Assembly: GCF_000283155.1 (NCBI RefSeq)
Contig: NW_004454156.1
Span: forward strand, 38,268,373 to 38,332,372
Reading direction: 5' to 3'
Length of the DNA stretch: 64,000 nucleotides
DNA from: Ceratotherium simum simum
Taxonomy: Eukaryota; Chordata; Mammalia; Perissodactyla; Rhinocerotidae
Position 1 is the first letter of the stretch, and every line of letters begins with the position of its first letter. The position numbers were made by a program, and so were the translations under genes. Shown here piece by piece: positions 11,336 through 22,604 of this stretch. The notes under the pieces were generated by a model. It searched no databases. It was given only the letters and a program-made list of their open reading frames with translations, and was not told the DNA's origin.

Positions 11336-12508
11336 CCACTGGTTATCCCTGTAAATGGAAAGCCTGTTTCTAATTATTTGAGAGCAGAACATAACTCTTT
11401 TACATACAGGAAACAAAGTGTTTTTGTACAGTTCTAACACACGCTGAATTTTTTCATCCGTGTAACCCGCATATAAACCAAGGGAAGTTTTGTTTTCCTT
11501 TGGAACTTGACCAAGAGCCAGTCACCACTTTGGAAAACCACACTTCTGTCAGCTGTGCCTCTCTTGATTTTTGAGTCACCAACACTCTTATTGTTGCCAA
11601 ATATAGGACCAGCATCTGACTCTACCTCATTTTACCTTCTAGTGTGAATGTGCCTGATCAGTTATATTTTGAAATAGGTATTATTCGATTATAAATTATT
11701 TTTGCTTTATTCTCCTTTATGATGCAGATAAAGCATTATGTTAATTTCTTTGAAATTATATGTATTGCTAGGTTTTATCATCTATTAATTTTATTTCAGG
11801 ATAGTAAAGGGTTATAAAATATTTGATACAAAAGGAGGCATGATGTCTGACAGGCTTGAGACTCAAACCAGATCTAGAAGGAATTTTTTCATCAATCTTG
11901 CTTAGCACTAAATAACGTTGCATTCTTTCAGAATTCAAATAATGGTTATGCTAAATTAATGCATGCTTATTTCAAGCTATTTTGAGGTGTTTTAGATGCT
12001 TTTAATGGGAATGTATGTTCTGTCTCACCAGGTAGATTTTACATTCTTTAAGCAAAGAAAATGTTGCCTTGATTCCTTTTGTATCTTTTCACAGCAGGCA
12101 TTCAATAAGTGGTGTTGACAGCCTGACTCAAGTTTAAAGAAAGCAGGAAAATTCAGAGAGTAGAGTCAGAAGTTTAAAGTAAATTGAAAAAAGAGTACCT
12201 GAAAAGTGTTAGTTCACTAGAAGAAAACCAGCAAAGGTAAAGGAAACAGAAACAGAAAATGCCTTCAGGGCAATGTTGGGAATGTGATGTTGACGCAACT
12301 GGAAAATTCAACTCTTAAAGACATATGCAGGTGTGCCCTATCTTAGAAAAACCCAATGTAAGCATTGAAAATTAAAAAAACACAAATACACAGATAAATC
12401 AGAGGGTTTTTTTGTCAGGGGAGGAGAGAGGGAGAACATCAATCACACAAGAATTGTGATTGGACGTTTGCTATGTGTTAACAACATGGCATTAACAAGG
12501 GTAGATTC
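11336..12508. other. Unique DNA, no gene seen
   Basis: AT-rich sequence with no recognised repeat or exon. Confidence 0.45.
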
Positions 12509-12714
12509 TTTTTTTTTTTTTTTTTGAGGAGGAAGTTTGGCCTGAGGTAACATCTGTGCCAGTCTTCCTCTACTTCCTCTATTTTGTATGTGGGATGCTG
12601 CCACAGCATGGCTTGATGAGTGGTGTAGGTCCATGCGCGGGACTGTAACCCACCAACCCTGGGCTGCCAAAGCGGAGTGCGCTGAATTTAACCACTACGC
12701 CACCAGGCCAGCCC
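12509..12714 (-). mobile_element. ERE SINE, reversed
   Basis: A T run at 12509-12525 (the A tail in reverse) is followed by the reversed ERE body ending at a ggccagccc head. Flanking words aagggtagattc on the left and aagtgtacattc on the right look like a diverged target-site duplication. ERE elements are tRNA-derived, mobilised by L1, and restricted to perissodactyls. The 75-codon frame at 12443-12670 is SINE-derived. Confidence 0.9.
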
Positions 12715-13689
12715 TAAGTGTACATTCTTTTTACTAGCTTTAAGTGTATTCATTTAAAATGGATTTAGCTACACTCAAAGTAGGGTCCAGTTTACAAAAG
12801 ATTTATTTTATTCAAGCTTTTTGGTAGCAGATGATTTCAGAAACTAAATGGTCTGCAGTGCTGAATAAAGCTAGGTAATGATTTTATTGGTGGGCACAAT
12901 AATCAGGAAACATCAAATTTACTATGGTAAATAGGCATCATCATACACTTCGTGATTCCATCTCAAACGGATATTTAGACAAACACACAAACAAAAAGAG
13001 AGAATAAACACTCTGTAGATTATTTCAGTTGAAAGCAAATGAGGAGCCATGTGGCAGAAGTTGGGATGGAATGTTTACTTTACTGATTGACAATAAATAT
13101 AACTCAAAAGCAACCTAACTACACCCATCATGACGATAAAGATGTGCATGTGAATGCAATAAGATGTGACACCAAGGCCCCTGCCTACTTCTTAACATCA
13201 CCATTAAGTTAGAAACTCTTCAAATGATCTCTAGATCACACACACACACAGATATATACACACATATATGTAAATTATAAGGATACTTACATAGCAATTA
13301 TTATTTTAAAAATGAAGCAGGAAGAAAATGTAGAAAATAAATAGTTAACTTTCAGTTCAATATGGCTTTCTAAAAATATGATTTACTTTTCCTACCAGCC
13401 CAAATCTCATGGAAACATACAGAAAAGAAAATGGGATACATAGGGATTTGGAAAGCTGGACAAGAGCCATCAAAAAACCAGAACAGTGATGCATTTTTGA
13501 AAAGAAATAGAACACGTGATAGCAGGTTGAGAAGAAATGCAAGATCGCTGAAAAATGCATACTGAGGAAAGAGACGTGCTCCCAAAACTACTTTTTCCTA
13601 GATGCAGTAAGTTTTAGAGAAGGAAGCCATGGGAGGTCTGCTTGGTAATTAATTAAAGGGCTGTAACATAGTTGTGCCAATTATATTAA
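12715..13689. other. Unique DNA with a CA/TA microsatellite
   Basis: Contains a mixed CA and TA simple repeat at 13238-13275. The two overlapping minus-strand frames at 13357-13585 are phenylalanine- and serine-rich and look like chance frames in AT-rich DNA. Confidence 0.45.
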
Positions 13690-14230
13690 TCAGGTCCTTA
13701 AATGTAAGCGAAAACGCCTACCCTGAGTGAAGCAGACAAGGGCTTGGGTGGCTCACAGAATTGCAGGAAGGCTAGAGAATTAGGTTGCAGGCTGGCTTCC
13801 AGGAGCAACAACCAAATCCAAGCCACAGAAGTGGCCTTATTATGAAATTTCTGTTACCTCATTCAGGTAGAATTACAATGATTTGCCATTGAGCCACTTT
13901 TTTCCAGGACGCTAATCTTGCAGGCATGGGCACAGGTCTTCCCTTTTGGAGCATCAATTCAGGCGCAGCTGTATTTTAGTTGGCAGAGCCTAGCTCAGAT
14001 AACTAGAAAGGTGGATCACTGGAGTTTCAGATTTTATAGAAGGAGGCATTCTTTGCCTCAGCAAGACTCATAAGATGGAAACTCCTAACACAGAAAGGGG
14101 TTCAGATGCTGGGAGAGGCAAAACAAATGACAAATATCCATTCATTAGTCTTCCCTACTCTTTCCTAATTTTGGCCTCAGGGTAGAGTGGAGCGGACATG
14201 AATAAGGCATTCTAATTTAGACATTCTCAC
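13690..14230 (-). mobile_element. Probable ancient LTR, unclassified
   Basis: On the minus strand the composition and phrases (for example 'ctgtgagccacccaagccct') resemble old ERVL or MaLR LTRs. The segment is less AT-rich than its flanks. I cannot define TG/CA termini or a target duplication, so both the class and the borders are tentative. Confidence 0.3.
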
Positions 14231-14767
14231 AAGAGATTTCAAGAGCTGGTATGGAGAAAGGTTCCAGATAACATGTTTACCATGAAGAATGAGAGCACCC
14301 CTCTCGCTTGGCAGAGAAAATATTCTCACGCACTTTTGAAATACTAACCCAGCCACAAGTCCTGCCTTGTGCTCCAGGCACAGCCTCTAGAGATGGGACT
14401 TCTAAATCAGAACCTTTTTTCCTGCCTGGCTTTTTCAGCATTTTCTAGAAGCTAATCTAAAAATAGGAACATGCAACAAGAGTTACCAGACATGTAAGGA
14501 AACCTAAGAGAAAGAAAATTCAACAAAATTAAGAAAGAATCACTACAACCGTTTAATATAGGAAAAGAAGAAAATGTTAAAATACTTATTGTTAGTATCC
14601 TCTGGGAGAGAATAGAATAACAGACTTCAATGAAAAGCAAATTTGAAGTCTTGAGAATTGAAACACATGATAACAAAATTAAAAAGTAAACATAGATGGA
14701 TTAGATAGAAGAAAGGATACAGCTGAAACTAAATTAATGAATTGGAAGATTGATCCAAGTGATTCTT

Positions 14768-14808
14768 TCTTTTTTTTAACTTAAGTAATAATTGACAAAT
14801 AAATTGTA
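14768..14808 (-). mobile_element. L1 3' end, reversed (left part, split by Tigger element)
   Basis: A T-rich start followed by L1 3' UTR sequence in reverse ('ataattgacaaataaattgt'). It continues after the DNA transposon into 15031-15303. The whole truncated L1 (14768-15303) is flanked by gtgattctt at 14759-14767 and 15304-15312, a 9-bp target duplication. Confidence 0.75.
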
Positions 14809-15030
14809 CAGTCATGCCTCACTTAACAACGGCGATACATTCCGAGAAATGTGTCATTGGGTGATTTTGTCCTTGTGTGAACATCATAGAGTGTACTTAC
14901 ACAAACCTAGATGGTATAGCCTAGTAGTAGGCTATACGGTACTACGGGACCTTAGGGATCTTACGGGACCACTGTCGTATACGTGGTCTGTCATTGACCA
15001 AAACGTCATTATGTGGCACATGACTGTGTG
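14809..15030 (+). mobile_element. Tigger-type miniature transposon (MER44-like)
   Basis: It begins 'cagtcatgcctcacttaaca' and ends '...ggcacatgactgtg'. These are complementary ends of a TcMar-Tigger MITE, flanked by TA (14807-14808 and about 15031-15032). The body has the familiar 'acacaaacctagatggtata' segment. No transposase is encoded. It sits inside an L1 3' UTR. The frame at 14792-15037 is a by-product. Confidence 0.75.
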
Positions 15031-15303
15031 TATTTAAAGTGTATAATGTGATGATTTGATATACACATACATTGTAGAATGATTACCAAGATCAAGATAA
15101 ACACATCTATCACCTCACATAGTTAACTCTTTTTTGTGTGTTTGATGAGAATGCTTAAGATTTACTCTCAGCAACTTTCAAGTATACAATACTGTGTTAT
15201 TAACTATAGTCACCATGCTATACAATAGATCCTCAGAATTTATTCTTCTTACAAATAAAAATTTTTACCCTCTGACCTACATCACCCCATTGCCCCCTCC
15301 CAT
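15031..15303 (-). mobile_element. L1 3' UTR, reversed (right part)
   Basis: Continuation of the L1 interrupted at 14809. Phrases such as 'tagtcaccatgctatacaat' belong to the L1MA/L1MB type 3' UTR. It ends at the right-hand copy of the 9-bp duplication. Confidence 0.75.
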
Positions 15304-15379
15304 GTGATTCTTATAGAATGTGGTAAAAAGAGTGAAAATATGTTCAATGTGAAAAATAGAGATAGGATCTATCTAGGAA

Positions 15380-15790
15380 GCTTGTATCAGTTAGGATTGA
15401 CCTTAATTACACGTAAGAGAACAGAAATAATTGTGACTTCAAGAAAGTAAGCTTTTTATTGGTCATGTAAAAGTCCACAGGGAGGCCATCCAGAGATTTG
15501 TTCTTCCGGGACCCAGGCTCTCATCCAGTTCAGAATGTTGGCCGTGACACCCACACTCTAGACAGTAGGATGGAGGAAGTGACAAAGAAGAGAAGAGCCA
15601 AGGAATGAGTGTCATCTGTTTTTTAAGAAGGTGCCAGAAAGTTGCCACAGGATGCTTCCACTCCCCAATCGCTGGCCAGAACCCCAGAATTTAGTTGCAA
15701 GCCATATCTAGCTGCAAGCAACGTTGGGAAATATGGTTTTCAGCTGGTTGGGGAAGGGAGGAGCAATTAAATATGCTAAATGTTTGCCAA
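15380..15790. repeat. Possible ancient medium-reiteration repeat
   Basis: The layout 'cagttaggattgaccttaat' ... 'aagctttttattggtcatgt' ... resembles an old mammalian interspersed repeat that I cannot name. The minus-strand frame at 15463-15648 lies within it. Low confidence. Confidence 0.25.
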
Positions 15791-16018
15791 TTCAAGGGAT
15801 AGTTGTAGATACTCATTGATTCTCAAAATTTATAGGGAAATATGTACAAATATGCCTTTTAAAGTTTAAGTACTATCACTAATAGTAACAGAAATATGAT
15901 CCTCTAAAACATCAAAGAAAAAAAAGAAGGAAAAAATTAATCAATCCAGCAAACATAAGACATAGAAAAGAAGAAAAACAGAAATAAGCAAACATAACTA
16001 GAGAAAATACTGTACATC

Positions 16019-16110
16019 CTTGCATTCATGGCATAAACCCAGCTTGATCTTGATCTTTTTTGCTTTTAATAAAATATTGAATTTGATTTGGTAATATTTT
16101 ATTTTAAATA
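16019..16110 (-). mobile_element. L1 ORF2 scrap, reversed
   Basis: A short antisense piece resembling the L1 RT region (reverse of the 'gggatttatccctgggatgc' neighbourhood), heavily diverged. Confidence 0.45.
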
Positions 16111-16254
16111 TTTAGTTTATGTTTACCATAGATTAGTAAAACAGTATATATAATGCAGAAACACTTATTTAGGTGCATGGGAATTTAGTGGCACATATAA
16201 AAGTGGCATTTCAAATGGTGTAAGAACAATATTTTATACTTTGTAAAGAAAAGG

Positions 16255-16868
16255 TTAGGTCTTGCCCTCATTTCTATATACAAAAGAAATTCAGATAGAT
16301 TAAGTATATTAATGAAAAGACTATAAACTACCAGGAGAATAATGGAGATTAAAAAATATATTGGTATTTAAAAATTTCCCAAACCCAGAAGGCATAAAGT
16401 TAAATATGGACAGAATTTACTACATAAAAATTGGAAAATTCTCCATTATAAAAAGCTCCATTTAAAAGCGTAAAAGCCAAGTGAAAAACCAGGAAAATCA
16501 TATGTAAGATCTATGATAGATAGAGGTTTATATATTAATAAAGAAAAATGTCTTGCAAATTCTCTTGTAAAAAGCTCAACTCAGTGGAAAAATGGGAAAG
16601 GATGTGAATGGGCTATTCAAAAAAGAAATATGAACGGTTAATAAACATATGAAAAAATGCTAAATTTTATTATTAATATGAGCACTTCAAACCAATCCAA
16701 CAATGCAGTATCATTTTCACTCATATCCACCAGATGATTACAAGTGATAAATATCAACAATATCAAGGGTTGGTGGAAATTTGGCAAATAGGCAATTCCA
16801 TAAAATATTGGTCTGTCTGGTACATGTCAAAGAAACTAACATAATTTAAAACACTTGTTAAAAACAAC
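16255..16868 (+). mobile_element. L1 ORF2 C-terminal remnant
   Basis: Forward L1, heavily diverged. The segment 'ctcaactcagtggaaaaatg', followed by an HFSKEDIQMANKHMKK-type region in decayed form, matches the ORF2 C-terminal part. It is interrupted at its end by the ERE at 16877. Confidence 0.55.
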
Positions 16869-16876
16869 ACAACAGG

Positions 16877-17125
16877 GGGCTGGCCCAGTGGTGCAGCAGT
16901 TAAGCATGTGTGCTCTGCTTCGGTGGGCTGGGGTTTGCAGGTTCGGACCCTGGGTGCTCACTGACGCGCCACTTGTCAAGCTACGCTGTGGTGGCGTCCC
17001 ATACAAAGTAGAGGAAGATGGGCACAGATGTTAGCCCAGTGCCAATCCTCCTCAGCAAAAAGAGGAGGATTGGCATCGGATGTTAGCTCAGGGCTAATCT
17101 TCCTCACAAAAAAAAAAAAAAAAAA
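16877..17125 (+). mobile_element. ERE SINE
   Basis: Complete forward ERE: GGCTGGCCCAGTGGTGCAGC head, 'gggtttgcaggttcggaccc' B-box region, 'gatgttagctcagggctaat' 3' part and an A tail at 17108-17125. The word acaacagg at 16869-16876 and 17127-17134 is an 8-bp target duplication. Confidence 0.92.
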
Positions 17126-17134
17126 GACAACAGG

Positions 17135-17512
17135 CTCCAAATGGAGTAGCTTATGCTAAGGCCCATGGCAGCAAACCGAGACAACTTAATTACAGTTTTG
17201 GCTCTCCCAGAAGTGGAATCTTAAACCAGTCAATGAGGAATCACTTGATCAGTAAACTAGTTAGGTAATCTGCCTGATAGGGCCCTGCCATCCCCTAAAG
17301 GAAAGTAACCTTACAATAACCAACCGGATGTTTGCCTTGTACAACTTCTTTGTTCCTGCTTCCTTCCGCCTTTAAACGTCTTTCATTTTGTATAGCTCCT
17401 TGGGGTTCCTTTCTATCTGCTAGATTGGATGCTGCCCATTTGAATCGATTTTTGCTCAAACTCTTAAAATTTTTAATATGCCTCAGTTTATCTTTTACCA
17501 GGTCTGTTGTGA
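17135..17512 (+). mobile_element. ERV1-type LTR
   Basis: An LTR-like block with 'cctgcttccttccgccttta', a TATA-like 'cattttgtatagctcc' and a 3' part ending 'atgcctcagtttatctttta'. This matches the general pattern of class I endogenous retrovirus LTRs. The polyadenylation hexamer expected near 'ttttgctcaaactcttaaaa' is not intact. The 5' border is uncertain because the ERE inserted just upstream. A retroviral leader follows directly. Frames at 17295-17666, 17332-17583 and 17488-17730 are not genes. Confidence 0.55.
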
Positions 17513-18082
17513 GAAGAGGGAACAGAGGGAGACCCCCGATGGTCCCCAGGAGCGATGAGCAGGCGGGTGAAGGTCTGTGTTGAGCCCGTTGAGCTTGCTG
17601 CCTTCTTGCTGCCACTGGGGGTGGTGGGCAAGCCCCTCTCAGATCCTGGCTCCACAGCTTCTGCATGACGAGCTTTCAGACTTTCTTTGAGCTTTTTTCT
17701 TTTTTCCAGACTGGGTTCAGAAACCAGCAAGAGTTGAATTGGGTTGGACTTTAAAAACTGGACTGGGTCCAGGATTGGACTGAGTCAGCGATCCGACCCA
17801 ATCTGACTTGGAATTTGGACTGGTTCCAGGGTTGGACTGGGTCTAACTTAAACTGGACTGGATCCAGTGTGAGGCCTCAGGTGAATAAAATTTTGTTTTA
17901 AGGCTGAACACGTAGGTTAACCTCACCAAAGGTAATCTGGAATTACAGTGGCCGCAGTGGAGAACTTTTAACCTAGATAAGCTTTTCCATTTATGAGGCG
18001 CCCTAGAGAAAAAGGGTTCTCAGCCAAGCACTCACTATAAAGGCAAATAAAAGTTATTTTTCCTCCTCTACAGTTTGTAATA
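17513..18082 (+). mobile_element. ERV1 leader region with imperfect tandem repeat
   Basis: The sequence downstream of the LTR lacks coding potential and resembles the untranslated leader of a class I retrovirus. It contains an imperfect repeat built on ggactgggtccag (units at about 17757-17786, 17814-17843 and 17851-17866, roughly 57 bp between the first two). I could not identify a primer-binding site with confidence. Confidence 0.45.
17757..17866 (+). repeat. Imperfect minisatellite-like repeat (ggactgggtccag)
   Basis: The phrases 'ctggactgggtccaggattg', 'tggactggttccagggttgg' and 'actggactggatccag' recur within 110 bp of the ERV leader. Confidence 0.6.
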
Positions 18083-18487
18083 GCCAGTGCTGATGGTCTA
18101 GCGGTTAAGATTTGGTGCTCTCACCTCTGTGGCCTGGGTTTGTTTCCTGCTCAGGGATCCACGTCACTTGTCTGTCGTTGTCACACTGTGGCAGCGCTGT
18201 GTGGCTGTGGTGCTGAAAGCTATGCCACCTGGATTTCAAATACCAGCAGGGTCACACATAGTGGACAGGTTTCAGTGGGGCTTCCAGACTAAGACAGACT
18301 AGGAAGAAGAACTTGGCCACCCACTTCGGAAAAAATTGGCTGTGAAAATCCTGTGACTAGCAGCAGAGTGTTGTCTGCTAGAGCACTGGAAGGGAAGAGC
18401 AGGGCACAAAAAGCCCTGCAGGGTTCAGCTCTGCTGTGCGCAGGGTCACTAGAATCGGAATCAACTCTGACTCAACAATGAACAGTT
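18083..18487 (+). mobile_element. Long tRNA-derived SINE, distinct from the short ERE type
   Basis: Starts 'gccagtgctgatggtctagc' with an A-box-like segment and a weak B box ('gggtttgtttcct'). It then continues for another 300 bp ('ggaaaaaattggctgtgaaa' ... 'ggtcactagaatcggaatca') to an A-rich CAACAATGAACAG end. It is about 400 bp, nearly twice the size of the other EREs, and lacks their GCTCAGGGCTAATC 3' end. It interrupts the ERV leader. I do not know its family name. Confidence 0.6.
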
Positions 18488-19460
18488 TCTGGTGACCTGG
18501 ATGATATCTGGTGGGACACCCCACTCACTCTGGAGCCTGAAAACAGGATCCTGGAGAACTGGCAGAAGCCAGCAAAGGGTGAGATTCTTATTCAAGTCAG
18601 CTCTCCTAGTTCTCTATCTATGGTGCCTGGTGGAGAAAGGAAATAAAATTTCACATTGTCTCTTTCCCAATTTAAATTGGCAGGTAAAAAATATTTGTAA
18701 GAATTAGCTCTTTGAATTGTGACTTGTGAATTTTCTTTTGAGTACCCGTTGATTGTCAATCCTTTCTCTCCCAGCAACAGCTATTGCCTTCTCGTTTGTC
18801 TCATTTTGTGTCCTGAGAACTTGGCTTGGCAACTGTCATTTGGGAGGGGCGAGAAAAACATGGCTGGCCAGAAATGTGGGTTCTAACCCATTTGTGGCTA
18901 GGGTCCTATTGACAATTGCCAGTTCTCAGGGGAGTTGTCTTTCTTTTGGTTATCTTTGGGATTGTCTCTGTATCTTGGGAGGATAGTGCCTTTTGCTCTC
19001 TTTTTGGGAATGTCTTTTGTATTCAAGGGGTTGTTCAATAATTCCAGGAATATTTACTGTTTGTCTCTGCTGAAATCTGACAAGATGTTTGAAAGGATTT
19101 TTTTTAAAGTAGTTCTATGGTCAGAAGTTGGCCAAATTGGAAGCTGATATTCAGAGCCTGATAGGAAGGATTTTTTAGGCCTTTTCCCCTAAGCTGAAAA
19201 GACATTATGTACCCAGAGGGTAAGAAAAACCTTGTGAAGGCTTTGTGGAAGGATTTACTAAAACAGTCCAAAGACTCACAGCTCTTAATCTAGAACATAG
19301 GAATCTTTTGATGTCCATTTTAGTTGAAGATCTTCTTCCTGATATAAAGAAGCAAACTGAGGATAATTTAGCTGGATGGGTGGTTCAGCCTTTTGATATC
19401 ATTCAGGTTGCAGCCCAATTTTTTGAGGAATTAAAAATAACTTTACTTGTCTTACAATGA
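18488..19460 (+). pseudogene. ERV1 leader and gag remnant
   Basis: The region continues the retroviral leader. It ends with an open segment (71 codons, 19245-19460) resembling the C-terminal part of a gammaretrovirus-like Gag capsid: a LPDIKKQ-type helix, an acidic patch, then a hydrophobic PFDIIQVAAQFFEELK stretch. There is no upstream start that would make a complete Gag, no pol or env follows, and no second LTR is visible. The element is therefore a truncated, inactive fossil. The gag assignment rests on motif resemblance only. Confidence 0.4.
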
Positions 19461-21289
19461 GTCTCCACAAGAACAGAAATGCAGCTCCTAGAAATAATTC
19501 AAAGCCCACCCATCCATTTTACCAATCCCCAAACCTCCCCAATTCATCTCAAAATAAAGTATTTAAAAAATTATTTATTCTCACACTAAAATAAAGTTAA
19601 TATTCTGTTTAGAAGAAAGAAAATCAAGAATGTTAGGTTAAAAAATGCTTCTGAAAAAGAAAATAATTCAAGGTGATGAACAGGGAGGAGGAAATGTTAG
19701 GAAAAAATTAGAAGGGAGGTAATTTGGCCATATATTAAGAAATGATTGAATTCATCTTCAAAAGGCAGGAAAGTAACAAAAACATCCATGAAAGGAAGTT
19801 TTTTTTAAGGTGCTAATCTTTCCAATTTAAATTAGTCAATTTATTCAACAACCTCTTCAATCCTAGAAAGTTTAATGTTAATTATTTTATTTTTCTGGCA
19901 ATGTTATTCCCAGTCTCAAAAGTCTTTACATCAATGATTAAGATGTCATATACATATACCCTGTTTTGAAAATCGATTTGTTCTCATGTGATTGGTATTT
20001 TAAGGAACAATTTGAGCATAATGTGAATCTTGCATTTGCTTATGCATGATTTTATCTGCAAGAAATACTAGATGAACACAGAAAACTGTGCCCAGCTGGA
20101 CTGATTCAGGTAGGAATACACAAAATGGGTGCGCGCGAGCACACACACACACACCCCTAAAATGTCTTCCAGCTGCCTCAATTCAGTGCATGTTATGAGC
20201 CATACCCACCTGCGTTTGGTATTACAACTTTCACTACGATTTCTGTTAATCCTCCTTCCACCTCTTTACAATAATTCACAAGCTGCAGCCTCTCTGTTGC
20301 TCACTTACACAAGCCAACTTCAGGTCTTTTTCAGGGTAAAATACTCTGTGTACTGTAGTATCTATGTATTTCTTAACTATTTAACATGTGTAAAACTGTT
20401 CTGGCCATATTCATTGGGTTTCTATCTTTTTTTTTCCCAACGTTTTACTGATGAATCTTTTGAATGTTGTCCCCCAGCTTCATTTTTTTGCATAAACCCT
20501 ATGGTTTTTATTGCACAATTTTGCGGAACATAGTAATTTTTAAGAACACATATGTCTCATTACCATAGAACTGACTGTATTGGGATATCTTATTAGTTAA
20601 GGCTCTAATATTTCCTTCTCTTGCTCTATAGTCATTTAACCATACTTAAAGACTAAAGTCTTGACTGAGAGTCTTGCCATAAATAAATTTAAGACTCGGG
20701 CATTTCATTACTATTGAGTTTAACTACCAAGTCATTCTCTCGGGTGTTCTCTTATTTGTGTCTAAATTCTAGATTCTTTGTGTGTTTTCACATTGTTTCA
20801 ACTGAGAGTTCATTTGGCAGCCAATAGACTCAGTCATTTGGAAATGTTATACTTTGAGGGTACACATTATGAGTATTTGTGGAACTTTATGTTTAGAGAG
20901 GTATGATCTTGCCTCATGGTTTCTAATAAAAATGACTAGCAAACTGCCTCTCCAGTGCTCATGTGGATAGAGCCCAGCATTACTCGGAGCCAACAAATGC
21001 CAATTGTGAGATTCAAAAACTCACTAATTTAATAGACTCTTGATTAGAATTTAGTCAACGTATTCACCACTGCCCATTTGATGTCTCATTCTGATGTAAT
21101 AAAAGCCATTAAATATATTTAGCTACGTTTTTCCTCCTTAAATCAAGCTGGTGATATCCTTAATAGATACTTTTAAAATTAGCATTTTAATCTTGATATT
21201 TTCAATAATTATCTTAAAAATAATATTGGGATCTGTCAGATAGGATGAGTCCAGACCTTTGGGAGGTAATAACTTACTATTTCCTAGTC
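19461..21289. other. Unique DNA with a GC/AC microsatellite
   Basis: AT-rich sequence. A GCGCGC/(AC)n run lies at 20131-20155. The plus-strand frame 20129-20533 begins inside that microsatellite, has no recognisable domain and is treated as a chance frame. Confidence 0.45.
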
Positions 21290-21468
21290 ATTGTCCCAAG
21301 AATTGTTTAAAAATCCTCCTAGATGGGTACCAACATCCCCCTCATTTACTTATGAGAGCCCAGGCACTTTAAAGTAATTTACCTAAATTTAGATAACTAG
21401 TGATGAAGGCGGGGACTTGAACCCAGCCCTTCTGCCCTGAGTCTGTGTGCTTAATCATTATAGCATGA
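21290..21468 (-). mobile_element. MIR SINE, reversed
   Basis: Reverse MIR with 'ggcggggacttgaacccagc' (the GGGATTCGAACCCAGG box) and 'gtgtgcttaatcattatagc' at the tRNA-like head. Confidence 0.75.
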
Positions 21469-22340
21469 CTTGGACTTGGAAGAATTGAACTTGTTATTTC
21501 TCAGATTAGGAGAGGCAGCTTCCTTTGTGGTGTTATCATATCATAATGGTCACTTGTTCTAGCTCCTGGACCTTTGACCAATAAATTTCAAGAGACTGGG
21601 ATGATAACTGTTAGTCCATTTCCCCCAAAACTCTAGGGATCCATCTACCATTACCCTCTTATTTCACTGACTGGGAGCTGGGCCAGACATAAGTCACTCT
21701 GCGCTCAAGAACTGCTCCTTGGTTGCATCTGTACTCACTTTGGTCTAACTATATTTTGTCTCAGTGAAGATGGAGAATAATAGCCTTGATTTGTATTTTA
21801 ACTGTAGACAGTCACTCTTTAACATTCTCTTCTCTAGATTTTATAGCCCAAATTCTTTTAATTGCCCTTACAAATGTTCTCTGCTTTGTCTTTTTTATTT
21901 AGCCTTACTTTTATTGTTCATTTCTGCACCATCTCATGTTCAACTTTAAATAACATTTTGTTTAAAACATATAGAGCTGGAATCTTCTTTTTTCTTTTTG
22001 AAATTGTATTGTATTGAATATTAAATTTATATGGGCCATAACTAGAATTTTCCAATTATTCCTCACCTAGAGAGTTTAACTGCAGTTGAATTAGATATTC
22101 CGTTATAGGACCAATTGGTATAGTGAAGAGAACATTGAAGTTTGTAGGAATAAAGAGACTAAAGAGTTTGATCTTGGAAGAACAACCCATATTTGTTGCA
22201 TGGGCCATTAAACTATCTGTGAGGACTTGAATGAATTCTTTATTTCTTTTGATCTCAGTTGCTTCGCTATAAAAATAAGGATTGGACTAATTGCTCTGTA
22301 CTATTCCTTTCAGCTTTAACATTGACTTAAAAGTGACTTC
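21469..22340. other. Unique DNA, no gene seen
   Basis: No recognised repeat. The plus-strand frame 21764-21949 is leucine- and phenylalanine-rich without other support. Confidence 0.45.
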
Positions 22341-22355
22341 CTGTGTTATTTATTC

Positions 22356-22589
22356 ATTTTTTTTTGGTGAGGAAGATCAGCCCTGAGCTAACATCTGTTG
22401 CCAATCCTCCTCTTTTCGCTGAGGAAGACTGGCCCTGGGCTAACATCCCTGCCCATCTTCCTCCACTTTGTATAGGATGCCACTACAGCATGGCCTGACA
22501 AGTGATACATCGGTGCGCACCCGGGATCTGAACCCTGGGCAGCCGCAAAGGAGCACATGCACTTAACTGCTATGCTACCGGGCCGGCCC
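22356..22589 (-). mobile_element. ERE SINE, reversed
   Basis: A T run at 22357-22365, the reversed ERE 3' end ('gaggaagatcagccctgagc'), the internal duplicated segment and a 'ctaccgggccggcccc' head. The 15-bp duplication ctgtgtYatttattc flanks it (22341-22355 and 22590-22604, one mismatch). Confidence 0.93.
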
Positions 22590-22604
22590 CTGTGTCATTT
22601 ATTC

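Noticed and set aside
18083..18160. tRNA-like A and B boxes considered as a tRNA gene
   Set aside because: The fold is not that of a functional tRNA, and the unit continues as a roughly 400-bp SINE with an A-rich end. The same applies to the tRNA-like heads of all EREs and MIRs.
20129..20533. 134-codon plus-strand frame
   Set aside because: Starts in a CA microsatellite and is F/L/S-rich without domain or splice support.
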